DNA of 64,000 bases, from the NCBI GenBank assembly GCA_027596195.1, contig JADGJG010000020.1, positions 23,359-87,358 of the forward strand, in the 5' to 3' direction. The position numbers and the translations under genes are program-made. Each line of letters opens with the position of its first letter. The stretch's first letter is position 1. Under the pieces are notes generated by a model. That model was not told where the DNA came from. It saw only the letters and a program-made list of their open reading frames with translations, and searched no databases. Below are positions 23,328 to 34,912 of the stretch, in pieces. This DNA comes from Podochytrium sp. JEL0797. Taxonomy: Eukaryota; Chytridiomycota; Chytridiomycetes; Chytridiales; Chytriomycetaceae.

Positions 23328-23510
23328 GTTGGGAAACGACCGCGCCAGACACGCTTCGAGTGATCCATAGACCGTAATGCGAATCCGTTGATTTTTTCGA
23401 TCTTAATTAAGCAGCGATTTCTGCGCGATTCTTTCACCCACCCACCCACCCAACCAAAGAAAAAAAATTGTCATTCCCACCCGTCTCCCGCAAAACCCGA
23501 AAAACTCACC

Positions 23511-25630
23511 ATGAGAGCCGCTTCGATTCTCGCCATGTCTTGCACTGCATCCGCAGCCTTGGTGGCCGTCCCATACAACTTGCTCTGGCCACGACCGCAC
23601 CTCTTCACGTCTGGAAGCTTAAATCACACGATTGACCCCTCTTCCCTCAGCTTCCATTTCTCGGGCGGTAACCTCGCGCTTCTCTCCAAGGTTGGATTTC
23701 GCGCATCTGAACTCTTCATTATCAATCGAATTAACTGGTATTTCAGGCGGCCAGTCGATTCCAATCGAACGTCCTGGCTCTGGGATGCAAAAACCAAACG
23801 GTCACTTCCGATATCACCAACGTGTATGTCAACATCACTGAAAACGATCCAACCGACCTTGCTCTGGCGGATGAAAGTTTTGCGCTTGACACGACGGATT
23901 CGGCCGTAACAATTGCGGCTGCCAACTCGGTCGGCGCTCTGCGTGCATTCGAGACTCTTTCTCAGTTGGTTGTGCCGGTTTCCAAGTTGCCTTTTTACGC
24001 GACGGTCGATACTCCTGGATGCGCGAAGGCTGCTGCAGCTGGGTTTGCGCCCGGGTTCCAAATTCCGGTGAGTGTCTCGAAGATGGGAAATCTCATGTCT
24101 CATGACTGAACATTCAAATTCAATCAGGCTGGCCCATGGCACATTCAAGACCGCCCCAACTACTCGTGGAGAGGCGTTTCTCTCGACACGTCCCGCAACT
24201 TCATCCCCGTCCAAGACATTCAGCGCACCCTCGATGGAATGGCCGCCACCAAGCTCAACGTTCTCCACTGGCACATTGTGGATGCCACTGCATTCCCTGT
24301 TGAATCGAAAACGTATCCGGACTTGCAGAACTCTGCGTACGACGCGTTCTCGGTGTATTCTTACGACGACGTTCGACAAGTGATTGCGTTCGCTGCCGAC
24401 CGAGGGATCCGCGTAGTTCCTGAGTTTGATACGCCAGCCCACGCCTACTCATGGAGTGCTTCTCAAGCCCTCAGTCATTTCGTGCTTTGTCAAAATGCTG
24501 CCGGTGGCTGGACCAACCCGTACAACGGCGGTCTCGGAAACCAACCTGACGGTTCCTGGTACCCTCTCTGTGTGGAGCCACCGTGCGGCGCCATCAACAT
24601 TGCAGACCCAGATGCTGCTCCTGCTGTTTCGAAGCTGCTTGTTGAATATGCGACCTTGTTCAACGACAGCGTCATGCACTTGGGTGGAGACGAGGTCTCG
24701 TCCTTCTGTTACGCGACTGAATCGAAGTTCCTCACGCGTGCTTTTCCTGGTATGAGCAGTTACGCTTCCGTGTTTCCCAACGCCACGACTTCCACCACGT
24801 TTCCTACCGGATGGTACAAAGGATTCACGCCCGTATATCAACAATACGCGGACCACATCATCTCCGCTGTCAAGGCCACCAAGCAAACCACCATGCACTG
24901 GGAAGACATTGTCATCAACGACGGAGTTGTGCTCCCCAACGGCACCATCATCCAAATCTGGAACGGGTGGGACAACAAGGCCGCAAAGAACTCGTTGCAA
25001 AAAGTGCTCGACTTGAACAAGTACCAAATCGTCGACTCCAACAACGAAAACTATTACCTCGACTGCGGATCCGGGAAGTGGTTGACGGATTCAATTGGAT
25101 ATGGAAACGCGTCGTGGAAGGAGGAGTATTGGTGCGCATATCGCAATTGGCAGCACATTTACAACCACGACCCTCGCACGTCGCCCATGCAGAATACGAC
25201 CGACACGGCGGGTACAGGGTTGGCGGCTGTGCCCAAGGGAAACTTGAAGCTGATTCTCGGCGCCGAAGCTGCCATCTGGGGAGAAACGATTGACGCGTCG
25301 AACCTCGACACCAAGCTCTGGCCGCGGGCTGCCGCTTTGGCCGAGGCACTCTGGTCTTCGTTCGACGACGCTGCCAACAAGGACATGTTTGAGGCTGAGC
25401 CTCGATTGAGTGTGATGCGCGACCGTTTGATTTCGAGAGGAATGCGTGCCGAAGCTATTCACCCCGCGTGGTGCAACTCTCATCTTTGTGGATTCTCGTT
25501 CAAAGGAAATACAAGTCCGTTTGGGAACGCGCAGAAGGTGACGGGGTCGAAGGATCTTGCAGCTGGTGCCTGCTTGAATCATGGTGCTCATTTTTTGATG
25601 ATTGGAGCGTTAGTGGTTATGCTCTTGTGA
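23511..25630 (+). CDS. Beta-N-acetylhexosaminidase, GH20, probably GPI-anchored
   Basis: Exons 23511-23690, 23747-24067 and 24128-25630 give 667 residues. A signal peptide (about residues 1-16) is followed by a GH20 N-terminal domain and the catalytic barrel: YSWRGVSLDTSRNF, LNVLHWHIVDAT, VVPEFDTPAHAY, and HLGGDEV with the catalytic Asp-Glu pair at about 355-356. GH20 enzymes remove terminal GlcNAc or GalNAc from chitin oligomers and glycans. The last 20 residues are hydrophobic after a small-residue stretch (LAAGAC), the usual GPI-attachment signal, so it would act at the cell surface or wall. It lies between the GPCR array and an inverted GPCR relic, so it may have been inserted into, or bracketed by, that array. 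Confidence 0.92.
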
Positions 25631-25724
25631 TTTGCGTTCTTGTTTTGCTTTAAATCAGATTTGAGAAGTACAGCATTTTGTGCATTAAATATATGCAATT
25701 TTTTTAAAAAGCTCTATTCATGTA

Positions 25725-26183
25725 TTTCGATCAGCTTTCCAACAAAACCCCATCAAATAAAAAATAATCGGATTCCAAAACCCAGATATGGCAAATCACT
25801 GTCAAATCACTGGCAAATCACGCCCCAACCAAAATTTTCAACCAATCGGGGGGAACGCTCCCGGCCAACCCAAGCCCGCGCAACACGGTGGCCGACACCC
25901 AACTCACAACAAACGTGGTAGAAATCCAGTCACTCCTCCATAACAATTTAGGGATGGGTTTCAACGAGTTGGACGAACGGAACACGGTCGTTTGGGATGG
26001 CAGTTGATCTTCCGTTTCGTGGATTTTCAAGTAGATGCGCGTGTAAATGGCGATGATTAGGACAAAGTGGATCCACATGGGGATGAAGAGCAGGCCGAGG
26101 CGGAGGCCAGGGTAATTTGCTGATATCCAGCACGTGTAAGTGGAGTCACCCATTGCGGGGCCGTTATTTGACATGGCAAGCAC
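25725..26183 (-). pseudogene. Truncated, inverted GPCR relic (array copy 4)
   Basis: On the minus strand from about 26183 the sequence matches copies 1 and 2 from the loop before helix 5 (NNGPAMGDSTYTCWIS) through helices 5 and 6 (QLPSQTTVFRSSNSLKPIPK). A stop follows at ILVGA, and the start of helix 7 is disrupted by a small tandem repeat of gtgatttgcc-like units near 25785-25820; FWNPIIF-like sequence reappears in another frame. Helices 1-4 are absent. It is closest to copy 1. The orientation is opposite to the other copies. Confidence 0.75.
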
Positions 26184-26619
26184 GAGATCTTATAGATGAT
26201 ATGGAGAATGAAAAGAGATCCTTAATATTAAGGTATAAAGCATTTGTGGTGAGCCAAAATATTACTTCAGCCTTTGCGTATATGAAGGGGAACTTGCGAT
26301 TAGTGGAAATCTTTTTTGAATAGACAAGCGAAAAGTTTTCTGGTTCGCCAAGTTCTGCCAAGTTCCACGGCAGGAAAAATTGGGACATGTGTCCAATTCA
26401 GTCACGAGTGCACTTGGATCGTGAATTTCAGAAGGATGTAGGGGGCGAGATGAGGCGGAAACGCGAATACGGGCAGTTTCCAGAGAGGAGTCTAAGAGAA
26501 TAGTAGGTTCAGAAGGCCTTCTGATAGGACCTCAGTGTTCAATCAAAGCCGACAAGGTTCGACTGGTTTTGGCCCTTTTTTTGCGTTCAAACGTCCCCTC
26601 CAAAAGTCGACGAGATCCT
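26184..26619. other. Intergenic, no supported gene
   Basis: About 435 bases between the GPCR relic and the low-complexity gene. No frame over 75 codons resembles a protein; the right end should hold the promoter of the gene at 26620. Confidence 0.4.
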
Positions 26620-28645
26620 ATGGACTCTCAACGCGACACCCCTTCCGCGCTGCCATACTCTGCATTCAGCGGTCCGCCAGCCGCCAAAGCAACGCCGGAA
26701 GAGCCCGTACTTGCGCGCACGGCAAAGAAGCTCGTTGCTTCCGTGCGGCGCTTATCGCAGATATTTGCATTCACCAGAACACCAGGCGAGGTGGGATATC
26801 TCTCTCTCTATTTAATCAATCAGGTGATCACTCAATTGCTGAGATTCTCAAACCCAGGTTGGAAAAAAAGAAAAGCCGTCGACACAAGCCTTTGCCAAAC
26901 CAAGGGAACCATGCGATGATCCTGTCCAATCCGCTCTTTCCTTCTCCAAAGAAAAATACACGCTCGAACCTGGCTCCGAAAACGACGCGTCGAAGGAGTC
27001 CAACAAGGAGCATTCCCATCACGAAGCATTCATCCAGAAAGAATACAACCGCAGACACAGCTTCGCCTCCAAAGACCTGCCAAAATTCAATGCGCCCTCG
27101 AAACCACCCCCAGGCCCGCCACCACCCCACCTTATGCCAAACCTCGCGAAACCTTCCGCCTCCTCCACCCCTTCAGGCTCCCACCGCTCCTCTCCCCACA
27201 GCTCCCCAATCCCTTCCAAGCAACCCACCGCCAACATCAACAACCTCAAATCCTTCGCTTCCCAGACCACCGCCAAAAAACATCAACATCGAAAATCGCA
27301 CATGAGCACCACAAGCGGGACCCCAAGCTCCCCGTCTTTTTACCCCACGCCCATGATGCAGCCCACCACTGTCATTTACGTCCCTGTCCCCATGATACCC
27401 GCTCCTCCATTTGCTCCCGTCCTCTCAAATCGCTCCTCGCGCGTTTTCAATACCCCTGATTCGGACACGTCCGAGGAAGACTCGATCCCGCTGCAATTGC
27501 GTCACGAAGATTCGATTCCTTTGCAATTGAGACTGGGGAGCGTGAATTCGTCTTCGAAACGCAACAGCGTTGCGTCCTTTATACCATCTTCGAGCCTTGC
27601 TGTCAGCAGCAGTCCGCGGATTGTGCAGGACGCGTCTGCGGAGGAGGAGACTTCGCTGTCGTCGTCTGAGACCGTGAGTTCTGGCGGGATTTGTACAGTC
27701 GAATTGGTGCCTGAGGTTTCGAAATCGCCTCCCGTCGTGGCAGTGACGGAATCACCTGCCAAGGCTGCGATTCGAAAACGCCAGTCGGTTATATTGCTGG
27801 CGGAGGCGGCCCGTCATCTCGAGGAGGAGCAAGTGGCCGAGAGCAAGCGAAAGGAAGGGGAAGACGCGAGGTCTGCGATTCGAAAGAAGCGCGAGTCGAT
27901 GGTGGGTGCCAACGCGTTGGCAATTCTGGACAAAGTCACCACGCAAGACGAAGACTCTGCCGTGTCTGACATCCAGAAACAGTCGGCCACGCCGACTCCA
28001 CCGGTTCTGCCGACAGCAAAAGTGGACGCGCACCCATCCGTGTCGTTTGATCCAAAACCCACCAAACGATTCTCGTTGGCGGACTTGAGACAGCAACAGT
28101 TTCTCGAACAGCAACTCTCGTCCTCGCCTCTACCGTCAAAACGCTTCTCCACCTTCCCCCAACTCGAAACTCACATCCCCGGAACCCATATTCCGCCACG
28201 TCCGACGTCAGCTTACATTACTCCCTACCACCACCCCGCGTTTGAACCCCCCGCTCCGCATCAAGTCATGCCGAGCGCGCATGTCGTGTACCCGACGCAG
28301 CCCTTGGGGTATGCGAATCCCGCGCTTTTCGCCCAACAGCAACAGCAACAACAGCAACCGGTGGCGCCCAGTGTATCTGCGTTTGATCAGCCCATGAAGG
28401 AGTTGAAGCGGAAGAGTGTGGGACCGCTCATCAAGTTTTCGAAAGAGGAGGTAATATTACAAACATTTCCCCCCTCCCCGCTCCTCCTTCCCCCCCTTTA
28501 CTAAAATCACCCCCTTTTTTTGTAGGAACAAGTCAGTTCGTCGTTGAAAATGGCGATTCGGACCAAGCTTGATTTGGAGGAACGCGCGGTCCAGCAGGAG
28601 ATGTTGAGGGTGAGAGGGGAGCAGAGGGGGGAGGGGTACGCGTGA
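26620..28645 (+). CDS. Low-complexity Ser/Pro-rich protein, unknown function
   Basis: Exons 26620-26790, 26858-28450 and 28526-28645 give 627 residues; both introns are GT..AG and phase 0. The sequence is mostly disordered: a proline run (PPPGPPPPH) near residue 160, Ser-rich stretches, acidic patches, and a run of eight Gln near residue 565. Three short segments repeat the form AIRKR.S / IRKKRESM, basic motifs that recall phosphorylation or nuclear-import sites. A helical C-terminus (SSLKMAIRTKLDLEERAV) follows. I recognise no domain. Such proteins are often scaffolds or regulators in fungi, but no role can be assigned. Confidence 0.62.
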
Positions 28646-28804
28646 ATTTCTTGTTATTATTTTCTTGGTATATCGAGTGTGTGGGTGGTGGTATTATTAT
28701 GGTATTATTATTAGGTTTTGAAAGTCGCCTTGGCAAAGAATTTTTTTTTGAACTCTCCATTCGCTGCGCCTTGGTCATCACTTTAACAATAAAGAAAACA
28801 CAGA

Positions 28805-30392
28805 ATGAAAGTCATCGCCTCGACCCCCGCCACCAAACACAAACCCTTCATCTATGCCACCTTCGCTATCGTCCTCGTCTGCGTCTTCACCGTTGTGTTC
28901 CTCCAAGCCCAAATCCTCACCAAATCACTCGCGCCACTCCACTCTCCCTCAAATACCACAACTGCCTCCTCACGCACCTCACCAATAGCTGCCACCACTA
29001 CTGCTCCTGGCGACAAGCATTCACCGCTCCCCACTACCCCCACCGCCAAAACGTACCCTCACCTCGCCCTCGCGCTCAAAACTGGCGCTGAAACCGCAGC
29101 AAGCCGCTCCGCAATCCAACTCCTCACATTCCTCCAAGACGCAGCGAACGTGCTCGTGATTGCGGAGGCGCCGGGTGTCAAGATTGGCGGGGTAGATGTG
29201 GAGGACATGTATTCAGGGGTTTATGACCGGATTGAGGAGAAGATGAGGAAGGAAGGGAAGGAGAGGAGGGGGGATGCGGTGGAAGGAGGAACGGCGGAGT
29301 CGATGGGATGGTGAGTTTGTGTGGGGGTGGGGATCGGACTGGGCGAGTAATCCGACCGCTGACCAATTTTCAAATTTACCAAAACAAACAGGCAATTGGA
29401 CGCACACAAAAACTTGCCGGGGTTCCAGCTCTTGCATGAACGATTTCCAGACGCAGAATGGTACATACAAACGATTCTTTGGTTTCGTCGTCTCACAAAT
29501 TGACAGGTACATCATGTTTGACGACGACGCCTATGTCCTCCTCGACAACTATGCCGCACATTTGGCCACCTTGAATCCAGACGACGAGTGGTACCTCGGT
29601 CAACCGAACGTGTTTGCCGGTTGTGATGGGGTCACGAATTTCGGAGACGGGCCACTATTTGCGCAGGGCGGGGCGGGGATTGTTATTTCGAGGGGAGCCA
29701 TGAAGAAAATGGTTCCAGTTTTGGGTGAGTTGTAAAGATTGTGTTGTGGCTGTGAGGTTAAATGAAAGCTGATTATGTCCCAATTTCATCAGATAAGTGT
29801 ATTCTCAAATACAGAGACTGCTGGGCGGGAGACGTCCGTGTGGCTCTGTGTATGCGTGATTCTGGCGTTCTCATCACGCAAACAGACCAACTATACCAAA
29901 GCCCGTGAGTTTTTGCTCCCCCGCCTCTCACTTTCTTGCCAAGCCACCGTCTCACCAAAACCCTCCCCTCTCCTTTACCACAGACCAAACTCCGATTTTG
30001 AATACCCCGACACCCCATGCACAGAACCCCTCGTGTTCCACAAAACCCTCCCGCACCAAATCCAATCCCTCTATGATGCCCAACGCGCGACTCCATTCAA
30101 CCGAACGACATTTGCGGACAGTTACCACCACATGCATTTCAACAACACACTCTCCCGCGTTTCAGGGGACTTGAGGATTCGCAAAGACGCGCACATTGCG
30201 GGTGCGGAGAGGGAGAAGCACGAAACGGAGAGTGCAGAGTCGTGTTTGAGCGTGTGTGAGAGTATCAAGGACTGTGTGGCGTGGACTTGGAGGGAGAAGG
30301 AATGCGTGATCAAGTATGGACCCGGGAGGTTGGAGGGGCGGGAGGGAATGTGGGGTGGTGTTTTAGCGGAGAGGTATCGCTGTGAAAAGTGA
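28805..30392 (+). CDS. Fringe-like glycosyltransferase (GT31) with PAN-type module, copy 1
   Basis: Exons 28805-29310, 29392-29460, 29507-29724, 29793-29904 and 29984-30392 give 437 residues. It is a type II membrane protein: a short basic cytosolic start, one helix at about 17-39, then a Ser/Thr-rich stem. The catalytic domain has DAHKNLPGFQLL, the metal/UDP-binding DDD at about 197-199 (MFDDDAYVLLDN), AQGGAGIVISRGAM and CWAGDVRVALCMRDSGV, all Fringe/C1GALT signatures. The last 75 residues are a Cys-rich module (CLSVCES..DCVAW....C..K..PG, ending AERYRC) like PAN/Apple domains, which bind sugars or proteins. It should add a beta-1,3-linked sugar in the Golgi; donor and acceptor are unknown. 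Confidence 0.85.
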
Positions 30393-31406
30393 AGTTTGAA
30401 AGAGTTGGATCGGATGGGTTTGAAGTTCAAAAGTCGTACAATAAATATCATGCATGCATTAAATGCAGAAATTTGCAAATTTCTGATCCTCTGTGCAAGT
30501 GGTGCGTACAGCTTTGACAAACGCGGGGCCGAAATGCGAAACCAAAATCTTAGCGAATAACTTCGACTTCCCCTCTCAAATGGATGCTAAGGGAATCTGT
30601 CTGCATCTCTTGAAAACCAACGCTTTTCCCGACCCTTAACCAAAGATTTGTAAAAGATTACCTACTCGTTTGTTTGTGCGAGCGAAATTGCCAAAAATAT
30701 GAACATAAACCGTGGCTATTATTACCATGATCGGAGACCGGGGAGAGGCGAAGCCGCTCTCACCCAAGTGCCTCCGAGGCGCCACCTCGGATTGTTTTTA
30801 TAAAACGGAAAAGAAAAGAAAATGGTCTGTGAAAACAGCCCATCCCGGATGGTGTTTCGGAGGTAATCAAGTCTGAAACAAAAAACGAAATATATGGTGG
30901 CAGACCCATCAGTTCCTGGGGCGGAAACCATCATCTGGTACCCTAAAATCTTTGTTTAGCTCGCCAATGATGCAAATGGGGTAGTAGAAACTCCGATTAC
31001 AACCCTCTTTCTTACAATTAACAGGTGCATCATTTTTTACGACAATCCTCTCCTTGATAATTACGCCAATCGTTTGTCCAACTTGAATCCTTAAACAAGG
31101 AATGTAATCTCGTCCAACTGAATGCGATGGGGTCACGAATTTCGGAGACGGATTGACAACTTAGTGAACATGGCCTTGTTGGCCTTCTCCGCACGTGATA
31201 AAAAAACATTTCGGGTCAGTCGATTTTGCCGTTTGTGATTCCATCGAATTCCACGAGCATGAAGTTGATTCAAGTGAGCTTGCTGTTGGGAACGTATTGT
31301 ATTTTCTGAATTGCCTCCTACAAACTATTTGATTCGAGAAACCCTTTGGACTCAATTTCACAAGCTTTTTTTTGTTTTGACATTTTTTGAGAATTTTGAC
31401 GATTCC
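30393..31406. other. Intergenic region holding the GT31 relic
   Basis: Apart from the relic at 31012-31155, no coding sequence is supported. An AATAAA at about 30440 probably ends copy 1. The minus-strand frame 30934-30722 is short and unlike known proteins. Confidence 0.4.
31012..31155 (+). pseudogene. Relic of a GT31 exon
   Basis: This stretch parallels gene copy 1 at 29499-29650: the 3' end of its second intron (acaattaacag for acaaattgacag), then CIIFYDN.LLDNYA, SNLNP, and finally gatggggtcacgaatttcggagacgg, identical in copy 1. A stop follows NLNP and about 30 codons are missing in the middle. Nothing of the other exons is seen in the surrounding 600 bases. Confidence 0.75.
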
Positions 31407-32867
31407 ATGAAAGTCACGGTCCGCTGCGGCGCCGTCACCCTCGCCGTCCTCCTTCTCCTGGCATTCGTTCTCCTCGCAGCAATCCTCGCAACTCCATCAC
31501 CACCCCCCACCCACTTCCGCTCCGCCTCCGACGAATCCGAATCCGTTCCACCTACCCCTCGCGCAAAGAAGCACACCCACCTCGCCATCGCCCTCAAAAC
31601 CGGCTCCGAAACAGCCGCGTCCCGCGCCGCCATTCAACTCGTCACGTTCCTAAAAGACGCGGCCAATGTTATCGTTGTGGGCGAGGCGTCCGGATTCCGC
31701 GTGGGAGATTGGGAAATGGAGGATGTGTATACAGGGGTTTATGAGGCCACTGAGGAGCGGATTCGGAGGAATCGGACAAGGGGGTTGAGTAAGAGAGGGC
31801 TCGTGAAGGATCAGGTTGTGGCGGGACAGAGTGCCAAAACGAAGGGCTGGTGCGTTTAGATTAGTCATCAAGACCAGGGGGGTACGTGCCTTGGCTGACG
31901 CGTTTTTTTTAAAGGACCCTTGATGCGCACAAGAATCTGCCGGCGCTTCAGTTGTTGTATAATCGGTTTCCGGAGGCGGAGTGGTATCTTATGTTTGATG
32001 ACGATTCTTACGGTACGAAGCTTTTTTGTGGGCATACCGCAGTTCTGATGTTCGCCGAAACCAGTATTCTTGGACAACCTTTCAAACTACTTGAGCTCCC
32101 TTGACCCTGACGATCACCACTACATGGGCCAAGCGAACCGATTCAAAGGATGCGATGGTGTCACTGTTTTCGGACAAGGACCGCGTTTCGCACAAGGCGG
32201 GGCTGGGATTGTGATCTCGAGGGGAGCCATGCGTTCGATGGCTTTGATTTTGGATTCTTGTATTTTGAAGTATAAGGGGTGTTGGGCGGGTGATATTCGC
32301 GTGGGGTTGTGTATGCGGGATGCGAGGATTTTGGTTAAGCACAAGGATGGGTTTTTTGGGATACCGTGAGTATACTTCCAGCCATATTCACCACTGATAT
32401 TTCTAACGTCGAAAAAAATTAGTCCGAACGCGAATTTTCATTTCCCAGAAAACCCCTGCGCGACTCCGTTCGTCTTCCACCACTCCCTTCCCCACCAAAT
32501 CCAATCTCTGTACGACTCTGAAACGATCCAAAAACTAAACCCATCCTCGAACCTCGTGACCATGTCCGACATTTACCACCACATCCACCTAAACGACCCT
32601 CGATCAACCCTCAACACGCCACAATTACTGCGAATTCAAAACAACACGGACGTGCGTGGCAGGGCGGTCAAGTATCGCGATGTAGAGGATGCACGCGCGT
32701 GTTTGGAGTTGTGCGAGTTTGTGAAGGAGTGTGTGGGGTGGACGTTTGATGGGAAGGTTTGTTGGACAAAGAATGGGCCGGGGAAGATGGAGGCGAGGGA
32801 GGGGATGTGGGGTGGGGTGTTGGTAGAGAGGTATCGATGTAACGGTGGGGATGCGGAGAATGGATAA
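31407..32867 (+). CDS. Fringe-like glycosyltransferase (GT31) with PAN-type module, copy 2
   Basis: Exons 31407-31849, 31915-32012, 32065-32365 and 32423-32867 give 428 residues. Membrane helix at about 9-29, short stem, then the GT31 core with DAHKNLPALQLL, DDD at 176-178 (MFDDDSYVFLDN), GQANRFKGCDGV, AQGGAGIVISRGAM and CWAGDIRVGLCMRD. The C-terminal Cys module is complete (CLELCEFVKECVGW to VERYRC). It is the closest relative of copy 1 in sequence, yet its second intron lies two codons after DDD rather than before it, and copy 1's third intron is missing. So intron positions have shifted since the duplication. Golgi localisation is inferred from the type II layout. Confidence 0.85.
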
Positions 32868-33203
32868 TGGGGCGTTTCTGTTCATAGACTTCCAAGAGGA
32901 ATTATTTATGTGTGTGGGGTATATACGCGTCTGATCACCATCCACATTCTCGGTTGGGCCATCGGCTCGAGCAATCAAACAATATTTGGCGCAACAACAA
33001 ATTCTCCTTCCTTCTCGTAGGGACCACAGAATGATTTCTATTGTGCTCAATATTCTATCACATTCTTCATCAACTTTCAAAATCCCCACGTTGCCGACGA
33101 CTGTCCCAGGGCCTAAAAAACACCCGGCATGCAGATGGCCAAACACCCCCAATCACGAGACAAACCGCAGGGATCCCCCCCATCACTTCTCAAACTGCCA
33201 AAC
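32868..33203. other. Convergent intergenic gap
   Basis: About 335 bases between copy 2 of the glycosyltransferases and the Mpv17-like stop. No gene or repeat is seen; it should contain two 3' ends. Confidence 0.4.
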
Positions 33204-33836
33204 TCAAAACGCACCCTCTTGATACACAACCTCACTCTCACTCTCAGCCGCCAAACCCGCAATATACGCCGTCCACGCGATTCCCATGACGTTCAAAAAC
33301 GCGACTCTCGGCACGCCCGGCCGGATATACCGGAACGACACGAGGTTCACTGCGGGCCACACGCACCATGCGCTCGCGTACAGTTTCGGGAATTTTTTGA
33401 TCACGATATCGGTTGGAGATTTCCCTGGTTGAGGAGGGTTCACGTATGCGGAGGAGAAGTAGAGGAATGAGGCGAGGTAGGGTGGGCTGAAGACGAGTTG
33501 GTTGACGATGGATTTCTGGGCGGCGAGTTTGAGGGAAGAGCCTGAGGAGCCCATTGCTTTGTCGAGGAGGTGGAAGGCGGAGAGGAAGTACCATCCGTTG
33601 ACGAGGGAGCCAAAGGCTGTGAGTTTGAGGGTGCGTTCGTGGTCCCAGGTTGCGAGGGCGGAGGTGAGGGTGGGTGGGGGAGACGTGTGATCGTCATGTG
33701 AGTTGCGGAGGGTCAGAGGGGCGGGTAGTTTGACTTTGCCAGTCAGGATCTGTGCGGAGGTATCGCCGATAAAGAAGAAGGTTCCCGCTAGAAGAGAGGA
33801 CGAGAGGAGACTCGAGAAGGTGAGTGATGAGGTCAT
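33204..33836 (-). CDS. Mpv17/PMP22-family membrane protein, copy 1
   Basis: A single exon of 210 codons starting at the ATG whose complement ends at 33836. Four hydrophobic segments and the family hallmarks are present: an N-terminal SLLAGTFFFIGDTSAQ block (helix then GD..aQ), WDHERTLKLTAFG (D..R), and the C-terminal signature YASAWCVWPAVNLVSFRYIRP with W..WP..N...F. Members sit in peroxisomal, vacuolar or mitochondrial inner membranes (yeast Sym1, mammalian Mpv17) and form channels that help cells under metabolic stress. The compartment cannot be read here. A paralog starts 84 bases beyond, also on the minus strand. Confidence 0.88.
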   Translation of the reverse strand: MTSSLTFSSLLSSSLLAGTFFFIGDTSAQILTGKVKLPAPLTLRNSHDDHTSPPPTLTSALATWDHERTLKLTAFGSLVNGWYFLSAFHLLDKAMGSSGSSLKLAAQKSIVNQLVFSPPYLASFLYFSSAYVNPPQPGKSPTDIVIKKFPKLYASAWCVWPAVNLVSFRYIRPGVPRVAFLNVMGIAWTAYIAGLAAESESEVVYQEGAF

Positions 33837-33919
33837 GATTTTTTGCCGGAGCGATTCTGCAGCGATTCGGCGATTATTTTTTTTGATGACAAAATGATGA
33901 TTTTGAATGAGGTATTCTA

Positions 33920-34688
33920 TTACAGCTTGAATGAGATTTGTTGGAGAACGCGTTCGAGATCGCGATTCCACGTTTGCGGCTCCTTTGGTGATTCCGCGGC
34001 ACTCTGCGTCCAGTTTCCAGAAGTTGCGCCAATCCCCGCAACCCACACGCCCCAACACGGACCCAAAAACAGAAGCCGTCCCAGCCCAGGCGACACGAAT
34101 CGAAATGAAACAAAATTAACCATCGGCCAATAACACCATGCTGTGGCATAAAGCGGAACAAAGCTCGAACGAATCCCATCCCACACAGCGTGTTGTGATT
34201 GCGGATTCACGAATGCAGTTTGGAATGCGAGAAATGAGGACAAATAGAGGGGTGCGAAAAAGAGTTGGTTTGCGAGTGCTTTTGCCAATGCAGTTTGGAC
34301 ATTCTTTTGGAGTCCGATGCGACGATCGAGGAATCGAAAGAGGGTGAGGAAGTATGGACCATGGAGAGCGAATCCGAATGCGGCTGGGTTGCAAAGGGTG
34401 AGATGTGTCAGAGTGGGCTTGAGCGTGTGAACACCGCATGATTGGATCACGGCCCCAAATGCACTCGCTGAATCCAACTGAAACTCAACTCATTTTCAAA
34501 GTGCGATCATGATCCCAGACGGAGTGGGTATGAGTGTTGATATTGTTTGGATCCACTCCCAAGTGGGAGCCCAACGATTGCTGCAGGTTCAGGGATCCCG
34601 CCAGGGATTGGGCGGCCACATCGCCAGCAAAGAACACTGATCCCGCAATGACGGAAGACGAGAGCAAAAGCCGGAGTCGAAGAGCCAT
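33920..34688 (-). CDS. Mpv17/PMP22-family membrane protein, copy 2
   Basis: Two exons, 34688-34490 and 34383-33920, give 220 residues. The 106-base intron was placed by comparison with copy 1: after it the protein reads RTLKM|TAFGFALHGPYFL, aligning with RTLKLTAFG in copy 1. Family marks are VFFAGDVAAQ at the N-terminus and YATAWCYWPMVNFVSFRFVSP near the C-terminus. It has an extra 30 hydrophilic residues at the end. Head-to-tail with copy 1, which lacks this intron, so one copy has gained or lost it. The donor GTTGAG is weak, so the junction could be off by a few codons. Confidence 0.82.
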
Positions 34689-34912
34689 TGTTTTCGATTC
34701 TTCGAAAGCCTTGTTTTGGGGTTGATTGCGATTCGGGTCAAGCACAAGTCGTGCACGCACGGCAAAAAGTGAAAATTTAATTTCATCGCTTTCCCATTAA
34801 TCAATACCAAAACAAATAAGAAAAGAGGATTACATTGTAGTAAGAAATGCGCATCGCCAAGAAAACAGAGTATTTTTCGGTGACAAACCCACTGCAAACC
34901 CACCCTGTCAAA

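Noticed and set aside
23440..23456. CACC-type microsatellite before the hexosaminidase gene
   Set aside because: Only about four imperfect units; ordinary pyrimidine-poor leader sequence.
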